Assembly (NCBI GenBank): GCA_002840685.1
Contig: PHBU01000007.1
Span: 62,001-126,000, forward strand
Reading direction: 5' to 3'
DNA from: Chloroflexi bacterium HGW-Chloroflexi-6
GTDB taxonomy: Bacteria; Chloroflexota; Anaerolineae; Anaerolineales; Villigracilaceae
Length of the DNA stretch: 64,000 bases
Part shown: positions 33,602 through 41,723 of the stretch, one piece after another
How positions within the stretch are numbered: the stretch's first letter is position 1
Layout of the letters: every line of letters begins with the position of its first letter
Program-made: the position numbers and the translations under genes
Notes under the pieces: generated by a model
What the model saw: only the letters and a program-made list of their open reading frames with translations
Database searches by the model: none
What the model was told of the DNA's origin: nothing

Positions 33602-35482
33602 ATGAATATTAAAAAACGCTCTCTCCTTATTTTCTTAATAATACTTGCTTCAGCGGCCCTTGCCTGGCTATATTGGGGCAACGGGATCATGCTTTTGGCA
33701 CCCAACAACCTGACGCCTGTCCTGAGCGAAGTCGAAGGGAGCGCAGCCGAAGGGAGCGGAGCGGCTGACGATTCATCCTCGACGCCCGAAACGGTTATTC
33801 TGGAGACAGCCACCCCGGCTCCGCCGACCCTGACCCCAACCCGCACCCCTTTGCCTCCTGATGCCGTTTCAACCTTTTTCCTGGCGCTCAATGAGAACGG
33901 CTACAGCCGTTTGTACGCCTATGCTCCCGGCATACTCGTTGCGACCCGTCTGACCAACGGCCCCTGGAACGACAACTCCCCGGCCCTTAGCCCGGACGGC
34001 CGTACCCTGGCCTTTGCCTCTGACCGCAACGAATACTGGGATATTTACCTGCTTGACCTCACCAGCGGACAGGTCAGCCGCCTGACTGATACCCCGGCCT
34101 ACGATTCATCCCCGCGCTGGTCGCCGGACAGCCAGTGGATCATTTTCGACTCCTATATCGACGACGATCTCGATATTGTCATCGCTTCGACGGTCAACAT
34201 TGGTGAGACCATTCGCCTGACGGACGACCCTGCCTCCGATCAGCGCCCTTCCTGGTCGCCCAGCGGACGCCAGATTGCTTTTGCCTCCGACCGCTCCGGT
34301 GATTTTGAGATTTGGATCGCCAACCTCGACACTCCCGGCGAAAACCGTTACCAGAATATCAGCCAGAGCCCCAACAGCCATGAAACCAACCCTGTCTGGT
34401 CGCCAGACGGGGGGTTGCTGGCCTGGGAATCGGCCAGCCTGGTCGAACCGCCCACCGTTCAAGTCTGGGATTCTGCCCATCCGCAGGCCCTGTCCCGGCC
34501 GATTGGCCCCGGCAGCTTGCCGGCCTGGAACCAATTTGGCGACCAGATCGCCGCCGCCATCCGTGAACCAAATCAGGATTACCTCCTGGCCTACACCCTC
34601 GATGGGTTCACCAGCCAGCCGCCTGTTTCCATCCAGCCGGTCAATGGGATCGCCTGGCGCAGCCTGCCGATCGCCAGCCTGCCGGTTACTTTCCAGGGCA
34701 GTGCAAACCTGACCCCCACCGCGCTCTTCAGCACGCCGATCCCCTCCGAAAATCGCGCCACCCTGCTGTCCCTGGGAGATGTTTCTGCCCCGCAACCCTT
34801 TTTGCACCAGAGCGTGATCGATTCTTTTAACGCTTTGCGCCGGCGCGCCATCCTTGAAACCGGTTGGGATGTGCTTGCCAACCTCGAGAATGCCCACACA
34901 CCGCTGACCGCCTCCCTCGACCCCGGGCGTGGCGATTCGTGGCTCTACACCGGGCGCGCCTTTGGCATCAATCCCCTGTCACTCAACGCCGGCTGGATGT
35001 ATACCGTCCGAGAAGACTACAACGGCCAGACCTACTGGCGTATTTACCTGCGTCCGCAAGCCCAGGATGGTTCGCTGGGCGAACCCCTGCGTGTTCATCC
35101 CTGGGACCTGAATGCCCGTTACAGCCTCAACCCGACCGCCTACGAGCAGGGCGGCCAGCTCTCTCTGAGTGTCCCGGCCGGTTACTGGGTCGATTTCACC
35201 CGCCTGACGCGCGCCTATGGCTGGCAGCGCTACCCTGCTCAAACCAACTGGCGCACCTACTTTAAGGGCGCGCTCTTCAACGAATTCGCCATTCCTGGCG
35301 GCCTGTCGTGGCGCGAAGCGATGCTCGAACTTTACCCGCCCGACATCCTGATCACCCCGACCGTCGTCATCCCGCCCACGCGCACCCTGACCCCGACTCC
35401 GACCGGCTATCGTTACAAAACACCCACCCCCACGCCCTCTTTCACCCCCACCATGCGCCCAACCTTCACGCCTGAGCCATGA
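33602..35482 (+). CDS. Membrane-anchored TolB-like beta-propeller protein
   Basis: The 626-residue protein starts with a signal-anchor helix (SLLIFLIILASAALAWLYWG), a Ser/Thr/Pro linker, and a PD40/WD40-like propeller with units such as ALSPDGRTLAFASDRNEYWD, RWSPDSQWIIFDSY, SWSPSGRQIAFASDRSGDFE and VWSPDGGLLAWES (about 120-330). A second domain of unknown type (about 380-570) precedes a Thr/Pro C-terminal tail. It is not TolB proper, as no tol-pal genes are present. The linker contains an inserted dispersed repeat. The ATG at 33602 starts directly before the hydrophobic helix. Confidence 0.78.
   Translation: MNIKKRSLLIFLIILASAALAWLYWGNGIMLLAPNNLTPVLSEVEGSAAEGSGAADDSSSTPETVILETATPAPPTLTPTRTPLPPDAVSTFFLALNENGYSRLYAYAPGILVATRLTNGPWNDNSPALSPDGRTLAFASDRNEYWDIYLLDLTSGQVSRLTDTPAYDSSPRWSPDSQWIIFDSYIDDDLDIVIASTVNIGETIRLTDDPASDQRPSWSPSGRQIAFASDRSGDFEIWIANLDTPGENRYQNISQSPNSHETNPVWSPDGGLLAWESASLVEPPTVQVWDSAHPQALSRPIGPGSLPAWNQFGDQIAAAIREPNQDYLLAYTLDGFTSQPPVSIQPVNGIAWRSLPIASLPVTFQGSANLTPTALFSTPIPSENRATLLSLGDVSAPQPFLHQSVIDSFNALRRRAILETGWDVLANLENAHTPLTASLDPGRGDSWLYTGRAFGINPLSLNAGWMYTVREDYNGQTYWRIYLRPQAQDGSLGEPLRVHPWDLNARYSLNPTAYEQGGQLSLSVPAGYWVDFTRLTRAYGWQRYPAQTNWRTYFKGALFNEFAIPGGLSWREAMLELYPPDILITPTVVIPPTRTLTPTPTGYRYKTPTPTPSFTPTMRPTFTPEP
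33709..33762 (+). repeat. Dispersed repeat inserted in frame in a coding region
   Basis: The segment encoding LTPVLSEVEGSAAEG reads CCTGTCCTGAGCGAAGTCGA followed by a duplicated AGGGAGCG unit. The opposite strand encodes STSLRTG. From experience these peptides recur at unrelated places in Chloroflexota proteins, so this is probably a copy of an intergenic repeat family that landed in the linker without breaking the frame. Confidence 0.65.
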
Positions 35483-36648
35483 CAAATTTATTTTCTTCAC
35501 ACGCTGGGCACAGCCTGCAACGGAAGGGGCTTGCATTTCTATCCGTTTTGTTGGCGCTGCTCTCTGCCTGCAGCCTGCCTGCCGGCCCCGCAGCGGATGC
35601 GACCTCCGTCGTTTTTCAGCCCGAATCGGACTCACCGCAGCTTGCTCCCGTTTTATCGGCTACCCCCCAACCGACGCCGCTCTGCCCAAACCTCGATTGT
35701 CTCGTTGTTACTCCGGCTCCCGCCCCGGCCGAGCCGCTGCGCTTCGACCTGCCGACCCCCGGCGCTGAACCGATTTCCGCCTGGCGTCCGCCGCTGTACT
35801 CCGTACCCTGGGCCCTGAATTTTTTTGACCATTTCTATTTCACCCGCCCGATCGCCGCGGACGAGGTCAACTGGCCGCTTGCCAATTACCGCTATGGCGG
35901 CGTATTTTTCGAGGATATCACCCATACCGGCGTCGATATCCCCGCTCAGCCCGGCACCTCCGTGCTGGCCGCCGGACCGGGAAATGTGATTTGGGCGGGC
36001 TGGGGTTTGTTCAGTGGCGACCCCAAAAATGAACAGGATGCCTATGGCCAGGCAGTCGCCATCCGTCACGATTTTGGTTATAACGGTGAGACTCTCTATA
36101 CCATCTATGCTCACATGCGCCAGGTGGATGTGGCGATTGGCCAATGGGTTGAGGCCGGTCAATACCTTGGCGAAGTGGGCGATACCGGCTACACCACCGG
36201 CCCCCACTTGCACTTCGAAGTCCGCATCGGTCAGAATTCTTACTTCCAGACCCGCAACCCCGAGTTGTGGATCGCTCCGCCGCAGGGCTGGGGTGTGTTG
36301 ACCGGGCGTGTGATGGATACCAATCGCGAGCTGTTCAAGAGAAAATCGATCCTGATTGAATCTCTGCAAACCGGCCGCCAGTGGACGGTCATCACCTACG
36401 GGCCGGATTCCATCCGCCCGGACCCGTATTACAATGAAAACTTTGTTATCAGCGACCTGCCTGCCGGGCGTTACAATGTTTATGTTGTTTTCGATGGTAA
36501 GAGTCGCCGTCAGGAACTGGAAATCCGCCCCGGTCAGGTCACTTTTTTCACTTTTCGCGGCGAATACGGCTACAGTCTCGATCCGCCGCCCGCCCCTGGC
36601 ATGGAACAAATCTTCACTCCCACGCCAACCCCAACTCCAAAAAAGTAA
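35479..36648 (+). CDS. M23-family (LytM) lipoprotein
   Basis: The 389-residue lipoprotein (LLALLSACSLPAG) has a linker to about residue 100 and a LytM domain with HTGVDIPAQPGTSVLAAGPG (first His and Asp), the IYAHM motif, and GPHLHFEVRIG (HxH), so all zinc and catalytic His are kept. A C-terminal beta-sandwich (about 275-365, carboxypeptidase-regulatory-like) and a short Thr/Pro tail follow. Its ATG overlaps the previous stop (ATGA), which suggests translational coupling with the propeller gene. Confidence 0.88.
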   Translation: MTNLFSSHAGHSLQRKGLAFLSVLLALLSACSLPAGPAADATSVVFQPESDSPQLAPVLSATPQPTPLCPNLDCLVVTPAPAPAEPLRFDLPTPGAEPISAWRPPLYSVPWALNFFDHFYFTRPIAADEVNWPLANYRYGGVFFEDITHTGVDIPAQPGTSVLAAGPGNVIWAGWGLFSGDPKNEQDAYGQAVAIRHDFGYNGETLYTIYAHMRQVDVAIGQWVEAGQYLGEVGDTGYTTGPHLHFEVRIGQNSYFQTRNPELWIAPPQGWGVLTGRVMDTNRELFKRKSILIESLQTGRQWTVITYGPDSIRPDPYYNENFVISDLPAGRYNVYVVFDGKSRRQELEIRPGQVTFFTFRGEYGYSLDPPPAPGMEQIFTPTPTPTPKK

Positions 36649-36731
36649 CCATCCGCAGGTATAATCACTCGGCGCGGGATGCTCTCCCGGCCTTGCTGCC
36701 ATAAAAATCCCAAAATAGGAATCAAATCCCC

Positions 36732-36974
36732 ATGGACGAAATCATCCAAAAACTTGCTGCTTACATTGCCAAAGAAGTTCTCAGACAGCCCAACCGGGTC
36801 ATCTCTGCCGATGAAAAACTGATCTCGAATGGCCTGGTTGATTCATTCAGCCTGGTCGATCTGGGATTGTTCATCGAAGACACCTTTGGTGTGCGCATCG
36901 AAGATACGGAATTGAACGCAGATACCTTCGACAGTCTCGAACAACTGGCCGCGCTGATTCAGTCGCGGCAGTAG
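36732..36974 (+). CDS. Acyl carrier protein
   Basis: The 80-residue protein has the four-helix ACP pattern and the phosphopantetheine attachment Ser in NGLVDSFSLVDL (about residue 39). It is not the fatty-acid-synthesis AcpP (no DSLD motif) but a dedicated carrier. It is followed by an AlgX/AlgJ-like gene and an acyl-AMP ligase that could load it, so it probably carries an acyl group for a dedicated modification pathway. Confidence 0.88.
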   Translation: MDEIIQKLAAYIAKEVLRQPNRVISADEKLISNGLVDSFSLVDLGLFIEDTFGVRIEDTELNADTFDSLEQLAALIQSRQ

Positions 36975-37078
36975 CGCTTCGCTGAAAAAGTTAGCAATAG
37001 AATCTATGCTTGAGTTATTTTTTGATTCTCTTACAGCTGAGTGCACGTGATGATGGGTATATTGGATTGGTTCGAAAT

Positions 37079-38122
37079 ATGGATGAACAAAGCAAAAGAA
37101 GGAACTACCATCATTTTTTTATTTGGTTTGTGATATTTGCCTTCTTCTGGATGATGTCCAATAGTATCGCTTATGGCCTTGCTGAATTTGATAATAACTT
37201 TCATAAGAGAAAGTATCTTATCGAAAATTTCAACCATTTAAAATTAAAAATAGGAGATCGAGTTTTTTCACAAGTATTAATTGGTCAGGATGGTTGGATG
37301 GAGTACACTGGGGGAAGTAGCTTGGATGATTTCCAAAATTCATGCCCAATCACTGATGAATCTGTTCATCAAATAGCTCGAAATATCCAACTTTGTACAG
37401 AAAATGCTCAAAAACAAGGCCGAATATTTCTTGTTTTAGTCGCGCCCAATAAGGCTAGCATCTATCCAGATAAACTACCGTCTGAGATTCGATCTCTTGC
37501 AGATAAATCCAGATTGGAAAAAATAGGTGATTATTTAGAACAAAATAATTTGCCAAAGATAATTAATCCAACATCGGCTTTAAAACTAGCCCGGGAAGAT
37601 TATCAAGTTTATTTTCAGACAGATACTCATTGGAATAGTATTGGGGCTTATGTTGCTTACACCGAAATTATTAAGACAGTCTCGCAGTATTATCCTGAAA
37701 TTAAAGCTTTTCCCATAAAAAAATTTGGGTTTAAGCGAGGAGACCCTATTGCAAGGGATTTAGCGGATCTAATTCAGGCAAAATATATTGTCGAGGCAGA
37801 TTTAGTGCCAGTTTTTCAAGACGCATTTGCTTATGATATAACCTTGCCCGATCCTTTTGGATTTAGGGGTTTTTCATCGATCAGCGATAAAAGTGCCCCA
37901 TCACTATTGATGTTCGGTGATTCTTTTGGTTTTACGTATCTTAATGATTTCCTAAAAATGCATTTTAGCCGCTCGTTTTATTTTCATAGAGATTCTTCTT
38001 CCAAATATCTGAACAATCAAATCTTCAATCAATTTGATCCGGATATTATTATTTATCAGGTTGTTGAACGAAACCTGCAAATACTCGAGTCTGACCTAAT
38101 AAACTGTGCACAAAATAAATAA
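37079..38122 (+). CDS. AlgX/AlgJ-like SGNH-fold membrane protein
   Basis: The 347-residue protein has one N-terminal membrane helix (FFIWFVIFAFFWMMSNSIAY) and then an extracytoplasmic SGNH-type domain with the AlgX/AlgJ catalytic signatures TDTHWNSIGAY (Asp-His) and MFGDSFGF (nucleophile Ser). Relatives O-acetylate exopolysaccharides such as alginate. Start at 37079 (MDEQSKRR) precedes the basic-hydrophobic anchor. The gene is much more AT-rich than both neighbours, which suggests transfer. Its stop overlaps the next ATG (TAATG). Confidence 0.8.
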   Translation: MDEQSKRRNYHHFFIWFVIFAFFWMMSNSIAYGLAEFDNNFHKRKYLIENFNHLKLKIGDRVFSQVLIGQDGWMEYTGGSSLDDFQNSCPITDESVHQIARNIQLCTENAQKQGRIFLVLVAPNKASIYPDKLPSEIRSLADKSRLEKIGDYLEQNNLPKIINPTSALKLAREDYQVYFQTDTHWNSIGAYVAYTEIIKTVSQYYPEIKAFPIKKFGFKRGDPIARDLADLIQAKYIVEADLVPVFQDAFAYDITLPDPFGFRGFSSISDKSAPSLLMFGDSFGFTYLNDFLKMHFSRSFYFHRDSSSKYLNNQIFNQFDPDIIIYQVVERNLQILESDLINCAQNK

Positions 38123-39813
38123 TGCAAAAAACCATCATGCCAACTCTACCTCACCTGATCCAGCATAATCTGCACTCCAGCCCTGAAAAGACTGCCATCG
38201 TCCTCCAGCATGCCGGGCAGGATGATATTTCCCTCTCATATCGCGATCTGGTCAGCGGTTCTTATCGCTATGCCCGCGCCTACCAGCGCGCAGGCATTGA
38301 GCCTGGTGAAGTGGTCATTCTGATTTTGCAGCATGGCGCGGACCTGGTCTTTTCGTTCTGGGGCGCGATCTTATACGGCGCGATCCCCTCGATCATGCCT
38401 TTTCTGACCGAGAAACTTTCCCCGGAGCGCTACCGCGCTGATCTTTCGGCCCTGCTTTCGGTCACACAACCGGCGGCCATTGTCTCCACCCCCGAATTCG
38501 AGCCGGAAGTGCGGGCTGCGCTCTCGCCCAACGGGTCGGTGCGGACTGTCTTGCTGACCAGCCAGCTCGGCGCAGACGAAGCCCCGGATTTTGACCAGCT
38601 TCCCAGCCTGACGCGCAACCCTGAAGAGATCGTCCTGCTCCAGCACTCATCCGGCACGACCGGCCTGCAAAAGGGAGTCGCGCTCTCGCACCGCGCCGTG
38701 CTCAATCAGCTGGCGGCATACCGCCAGTCGATCGATTTGCGCGAAACGGATGTGGTTGTCTCCTGGCTGCCGCTTTATCACGACATGGGGCTAATTGCCG
38801 GGTTCCTGATGCCTGTCCTGAGCGCCAATACACTGGTGCTGATGTCGCCTTTTGATTGGGTGCGCGCGCCGTACAAGCTGATGCAATCGATCAGTAAATA
38901 TCATGGCACTCTGGCCTGGCTGCCGAATTTTTCTTATAACTTTTGCGCCCAGAAGATTCGCGAGCGGGATATGACGGGTGTGGATTTGTCCGGTTTGCGC
39001 GTGCTGACCAATTGTTCCGAGCCGGTCAAGTGGGAGAGTCACCAGGCGTTTTATGAAAAGTTCAAAACCTACGGCCTGCGCGAGGAAACCTTGAATTGCA
39101 GTTACGCCATGGCTGAGAATGTCTTTGGTGTCACCCAGACCCCGCCTGGCACGCTGCCAAAGGTGGACGAGATCGACCGCGAAGCGTATATCAATCAGCG
39201 GGTGGCTCGTGAGCCGTTGGCGGGGAAAGCCGTTCTGAAGATGATGTCGTCGGGACGGGCTTTGCCCAACACCCGCATCCGCATCCTTGACGAAAAAGGA
39301 AAAAACCTGCCCGACCGGGTGATCGGCGAGATCGCCCTGCAAAGCGATTGCATGTTGACCGCTTATTACAACCGGCCCGATGCCACTGAAAAGGCTCTGC
39401 GCGACGGCTGGTACCTGACCGGCGATTATGGCTATAGCCTGGACGGTGAGATTTTCGTCTCGGGGCGCAAGAAGGATATGATCATCGTTGGCGGCAAGAA
39501 CGTTTACCCGCAAGATCTCGAGTCGCTGGCTTACGAAGTGCCGGGGATCCACGCCGGGCGGGCGGTGGCCTTTGGCATCGAAGATGAAAAAGCCGGAACC
39601 GAGGAAGTGGTCATCGTGGCCGAGGTCGATTCTGATGATGAGATGGAGCGCCAGCACATTGCCGATGCCCTGCGGCGGCATGTCAGTCAGAATTCGGCGA
39701 TCGCCCTGCGCCACGTCCACCTGGTTGGGCCGAAATGGATTGTGAAAACGTCCAGCGGCAAAACGGCCCGCTCGGCCAACCGTGAGAAATTTTTGCAAGA
39801 GCTAACCGCGTAG
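38122..39813 (+). CDS. Fatty acyl-AMP ligase-like adenylating enzyme
   Basis: The 563-residue ANL-superfamily enzyme activates a carboxylate as acyl-AMP and passes it to CoA or a carrier protein. Motifs: P-loop HSSGTTGLQKGVALSHRA, SWLPLYHDMGLIAGFLMP (the FAAL-type motif), the core YLTGDYGY and GRKKDMIIVGGKNVYPQDLE, and the C-terminal Lys region VKTSSGKTARS. With the ACP two genes upstream it probably loads a fatty or short acyl chain on that carrier. Confidence 0.9.
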   Translation: MQKTIMPTLPHLIQHNLHSSPEKTAIVLQHAGQDDISLSYRDLVSGSYRYARAYQRAGIEPGEVVILILQHGADLVFSFWGAILYGAIPSIMPFLTEKLSPERYRADLSALLSVTQPAAIVSTPEFEPEVRAALSPNGSVRTVLLTSQLGADEAPDFDQLPSLTRNPEEIVLLQHSSGTTGLQKGVALSHRAVLNQLAAYRQSIDLRETDVVVSWLPLYHDMGLIAGFLMPVLSANTLVLMSPFDWVRAPYKLMQSISKYHGTLAWLPNFSYNFCAQKIRERDMTGVDLSGLRVLTNCSEPVKWESHQAFYEKFKTYGLREETLNCSYAMAENVFGVTQTPPGTLPKVDEIDREAYINQRVAREPLAGKAVLKMMSSGRALPNTRIRILDEKGKNLPDRVIGEIALQSDCMLTAYYNRPDATEKALRDGWYLTGDYGYSLDGEIFVSGRKKDMIIVGGKNVYPQDLESLAYEVPGIHAGRAVAFGIEDEKAGTEEVVIVAEVDSDDEMERQHIADALRRHVSQNSAIALRHVHLVGPKWIVKTSSGKTARSANREKFLQELTA

Positions 39814-39814
39814 T

Positions 39815-39868
39815 GCGGATTGCCAATCCGCCTGTACTCAAGAAATCGCGCGGGATAGCATCCCGCGC
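39815..39868. repeat. Two tandem REP-like palindromes
   Basis: GCGGATTG-C-CAATCCGC (39815-39831) and GCGCGGGA-TAGCA-TCCCGCGC (39848-39868) are perfect hairpins 16 bases apart, filling the gap between the ligase stop and the thioesterase start. A related imperfect GCGGGATGCTCTCCCGGC lies near 36675. Confidence 0.7.
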
Positions 39869-39883
39869 CACCGATCAAAAACT

Positions 39884-40303
39884 ATGCCCACATCCCCTAT
39901 TTACACCAAAACCATCATCATTCCACCTAACGCCATTGACGAGAATGGACATGTCAACAACGTTGTCTACGTTCAGTGGATGCAGGATATTGCCGTGGAG
40001 CATTACGCCACGGCGGGCGGCGTGACCGCCCAGGGCGAGAATGCCACCTGGGTGGTGCGCGAGCATAAGGTCGAATATTTGCGGCCAGCTTTTGCCGGGC
40101 AGGAAGTCGAGATCCGCACCTGGGTCGAGGATGCGCGCCGGGTGCGTTCGCTCAGAAAGTATGAATTCGTCAGAACGGCAGATGCCAGCTTGCTGGTGCG
40201 CGGCGAAACCGACTGGGTCTTTGTCGATACCATTACGGGCCGGCCGCTGCCGATCCCTGATGCGGTGATCGAACTGCTATCCCCTCGCAAACGGCTATCA
40301 TAG
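39884..40303 (+). CDS. Hotdog-fold acyl-CoA thioesterase (4HBT/YbgC type)
   Basis: The 139-residue protein has the 4HBT active-site block AIDENGHVNNVVYVQWMQDI (catalytic Asp at the start) and the VEYLRPAFAGQEVEIRTWV strand typical of FadM/YbgC enzymes. It hydrolyses acyl-CoA or acyl-ACP thioesters. It is likely functionally tied to the preceding ligase and ACP. A 13-bp bidirectional terminator separates it from the convergent rimO. Confidence 0.88.
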   Translation: MPTSPIYTKTIIIPPNAIDENGHVNNVVYVQWMQDIAVEHYATAGGVTAQGENATWVVREHKVEYLRPAFAGQEVEIRTWVEDARRVRSLRKYEFVRTADASLLVRGETDWVFVDTITGRPLPIPDAVIELLSPRKRLS

Positions 40304-40307
40304 ATAG

Positions 40308-40350
40308 AAAATCGCCGTGTCTGGCTTTAACTGCCAAACACGGCGATTTT
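40308..40350. terminator. Bidirectional terminator between thioesterase and rimO
   Basis: AAAATCGCCGTGT (40308-40320) pairs with ACACGGCGATTTT (40338-40350), giving T-runs in both directions. Confidence 0.9.
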
Positions 40351-40366
40351 TTGTTTGTCGTAGATC

Positions 40367-41722
40367 CTACAAGATTTTCAACCCGGCGGGGACACCGGTC
40401 AGATCGTAGGCCATTGCCCCGGTGACGCGGATCGGCACGATCTCGCCAACCGGCAATTCGCCCTCGACCAGCACCATCCCGTCGATTTCGGGCGCGTCGC
40501 GGTAGGAACGCCCGATCGAGATGCCGTCGTTGTAGCCTTCGACCAGCACATCCAGGGTTTTGCCAACATACGATTGATTGATTTGCAGAGAGATACCCTG
40601 TTGCAGTTCCATCAGCTGGTTCCAGCGTTGCTCCTTGACCTCGGCAGGCACCGGGTCGCCGAGCGGCTCGGAAGTTGTCCCCGGCTCGAAGGAGAATTTG
40701 AAGGTCCCGACCCGGTCGAAGCGGGTCTGCTCGACAAAATCGTACAGCGCCTGGTACTCTTCGTCCGTTTCGCCGGGATAGCCGACGATAAACGTGGTGC
40801 GGATGGCCAGTCGCTGGGGTTTGTCGTTGAAAGCGGTGCGCATCTTGTCGAGAGTCTTGTGAACCCACTCGATGTTGGACGGGCGTTTCATGCGGTAGAG
40901 TGTCTTGGGGTCGGCGTGCTGTAAGGGGATATCCAGATAGGGCAAAACCTGCTTGCGGCTGGCCATGACCTCGATCAAACGGTCGGTGACGTAGCCGGGA
41001 TAAGCGTACATGACCCGGATCCAGTCCATATCCGGCACAGAATCAGTCAATTGTTCGAGCAGCACGGCCAGCCCGTCTTTTAAGCCCAGGTCGTGGCCGT
41101 AGTCGGTGGTGTCCTGCGCGATCAGGATCAGTTCGCGCACGCCATTATCGCGCAGCACTTTGGCTTCGTGGATGATACTCTCGATCGGGCGGCTGACCGC
41201 TGTGCCTTTGATGAGCGGGATGGCGCAAAAAGCGCACGGGCGGCGGCAGCCATCGGCCACTTTCAGGTAGGCGCTTGTCCCGGCGACCGAGACGCGCAGC
41301 GTGTCGCCTTCGTCGCGGCCAACCGTCGGGGCTTCGGGCAGGTGGTAGAGCGTGCCAGGGTGCGGAGTCTGGCGCAGCTGCTTGACGACCTGCACAATGT
41401 CCATCCAGCGCCGGGTGCCGAGCACACCGTCGATGCCGGGGACTTTCTGGGCCACTTCCACGCCGTAGCGCTGGGTCAGGCATCCGGCGGCGATCAAAAG
41501 CTGGTCACGGCGTTTGCCGCGCGCCAGCTCACGCAAGACCTGGAAGGATTCTTCCTTGGCCGGGCCGATGAACCCGCAGGTGTTGACGATCAGAACGCTG
41601 GCCTGGGATGCTTTTTCGACGCTTTTATAGCCGTCGTGGCTGAGTAATTGCGCCATTGAGTCAGAATCTACGGTATTTTTGGCGCATCCGAGTGAGACAA
41701 GGTGAAAGGTTTTACGATTCAT
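40367..41722 (-). CDS. rimO: Ribosomal protein S12 methylthiotransferase
   Basis: The 451-residue enzyme methylthiolates the conserved Asp of ribosomal protein S12. It has the N-terminal UPF0004 domain with cluster Cys in SLGCAKN and VNTCGFI, the radical-SAM motif CRRPCAFC, a TFIVGYPGET block, and a C-terminal TRAM domain ending in VRVTGAMAYDLTG. Its start lies 1 base beyond the RodZ-like stop, so the two are cotranscribed. Confidence 0.94.
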   Translation of the reverse strand: MNRKTFHLVSLGCAKNTVDSDSMAQLLSHDGYKSVEKASQASVLIVNTCGFIGPAKEESFQVLRELARGKRRDQLLIAAGCLTQRYGVEVAQKVPGIDGVLGTRRWMDIVQVVKQLRQTPHPGTLYHLPEAPTVGRDEGDTLRVSVAGTSAYLKVADGCRRPCAFCAIPLIKGTAVSRPIESIIHEAKVLRDNGVRELILIAQDTTDYGHDLGLKDGLAVLLEQLTDSVPDMDWIRVMYAYPGYVTDRLIEVMASRKQVLPYLDIPLQHADPKTLYRMKRPSNIEWVHKTLDKMRTAFNDKPQRLAIRTTFIVGYPGETDEEYQALYDFVEQTRFDRVGTFKFSFEPGTTSEPLGDPVPAEVKEQRWNQLMELQQGISLQINQSYVGKTLDVLVEGYNDGISIGRSYRDAPEIDGMVLVEGELPVGEIVPIRVTGAMAYDLTGVPAGLKIL

Positions 41723-41723
41723 T

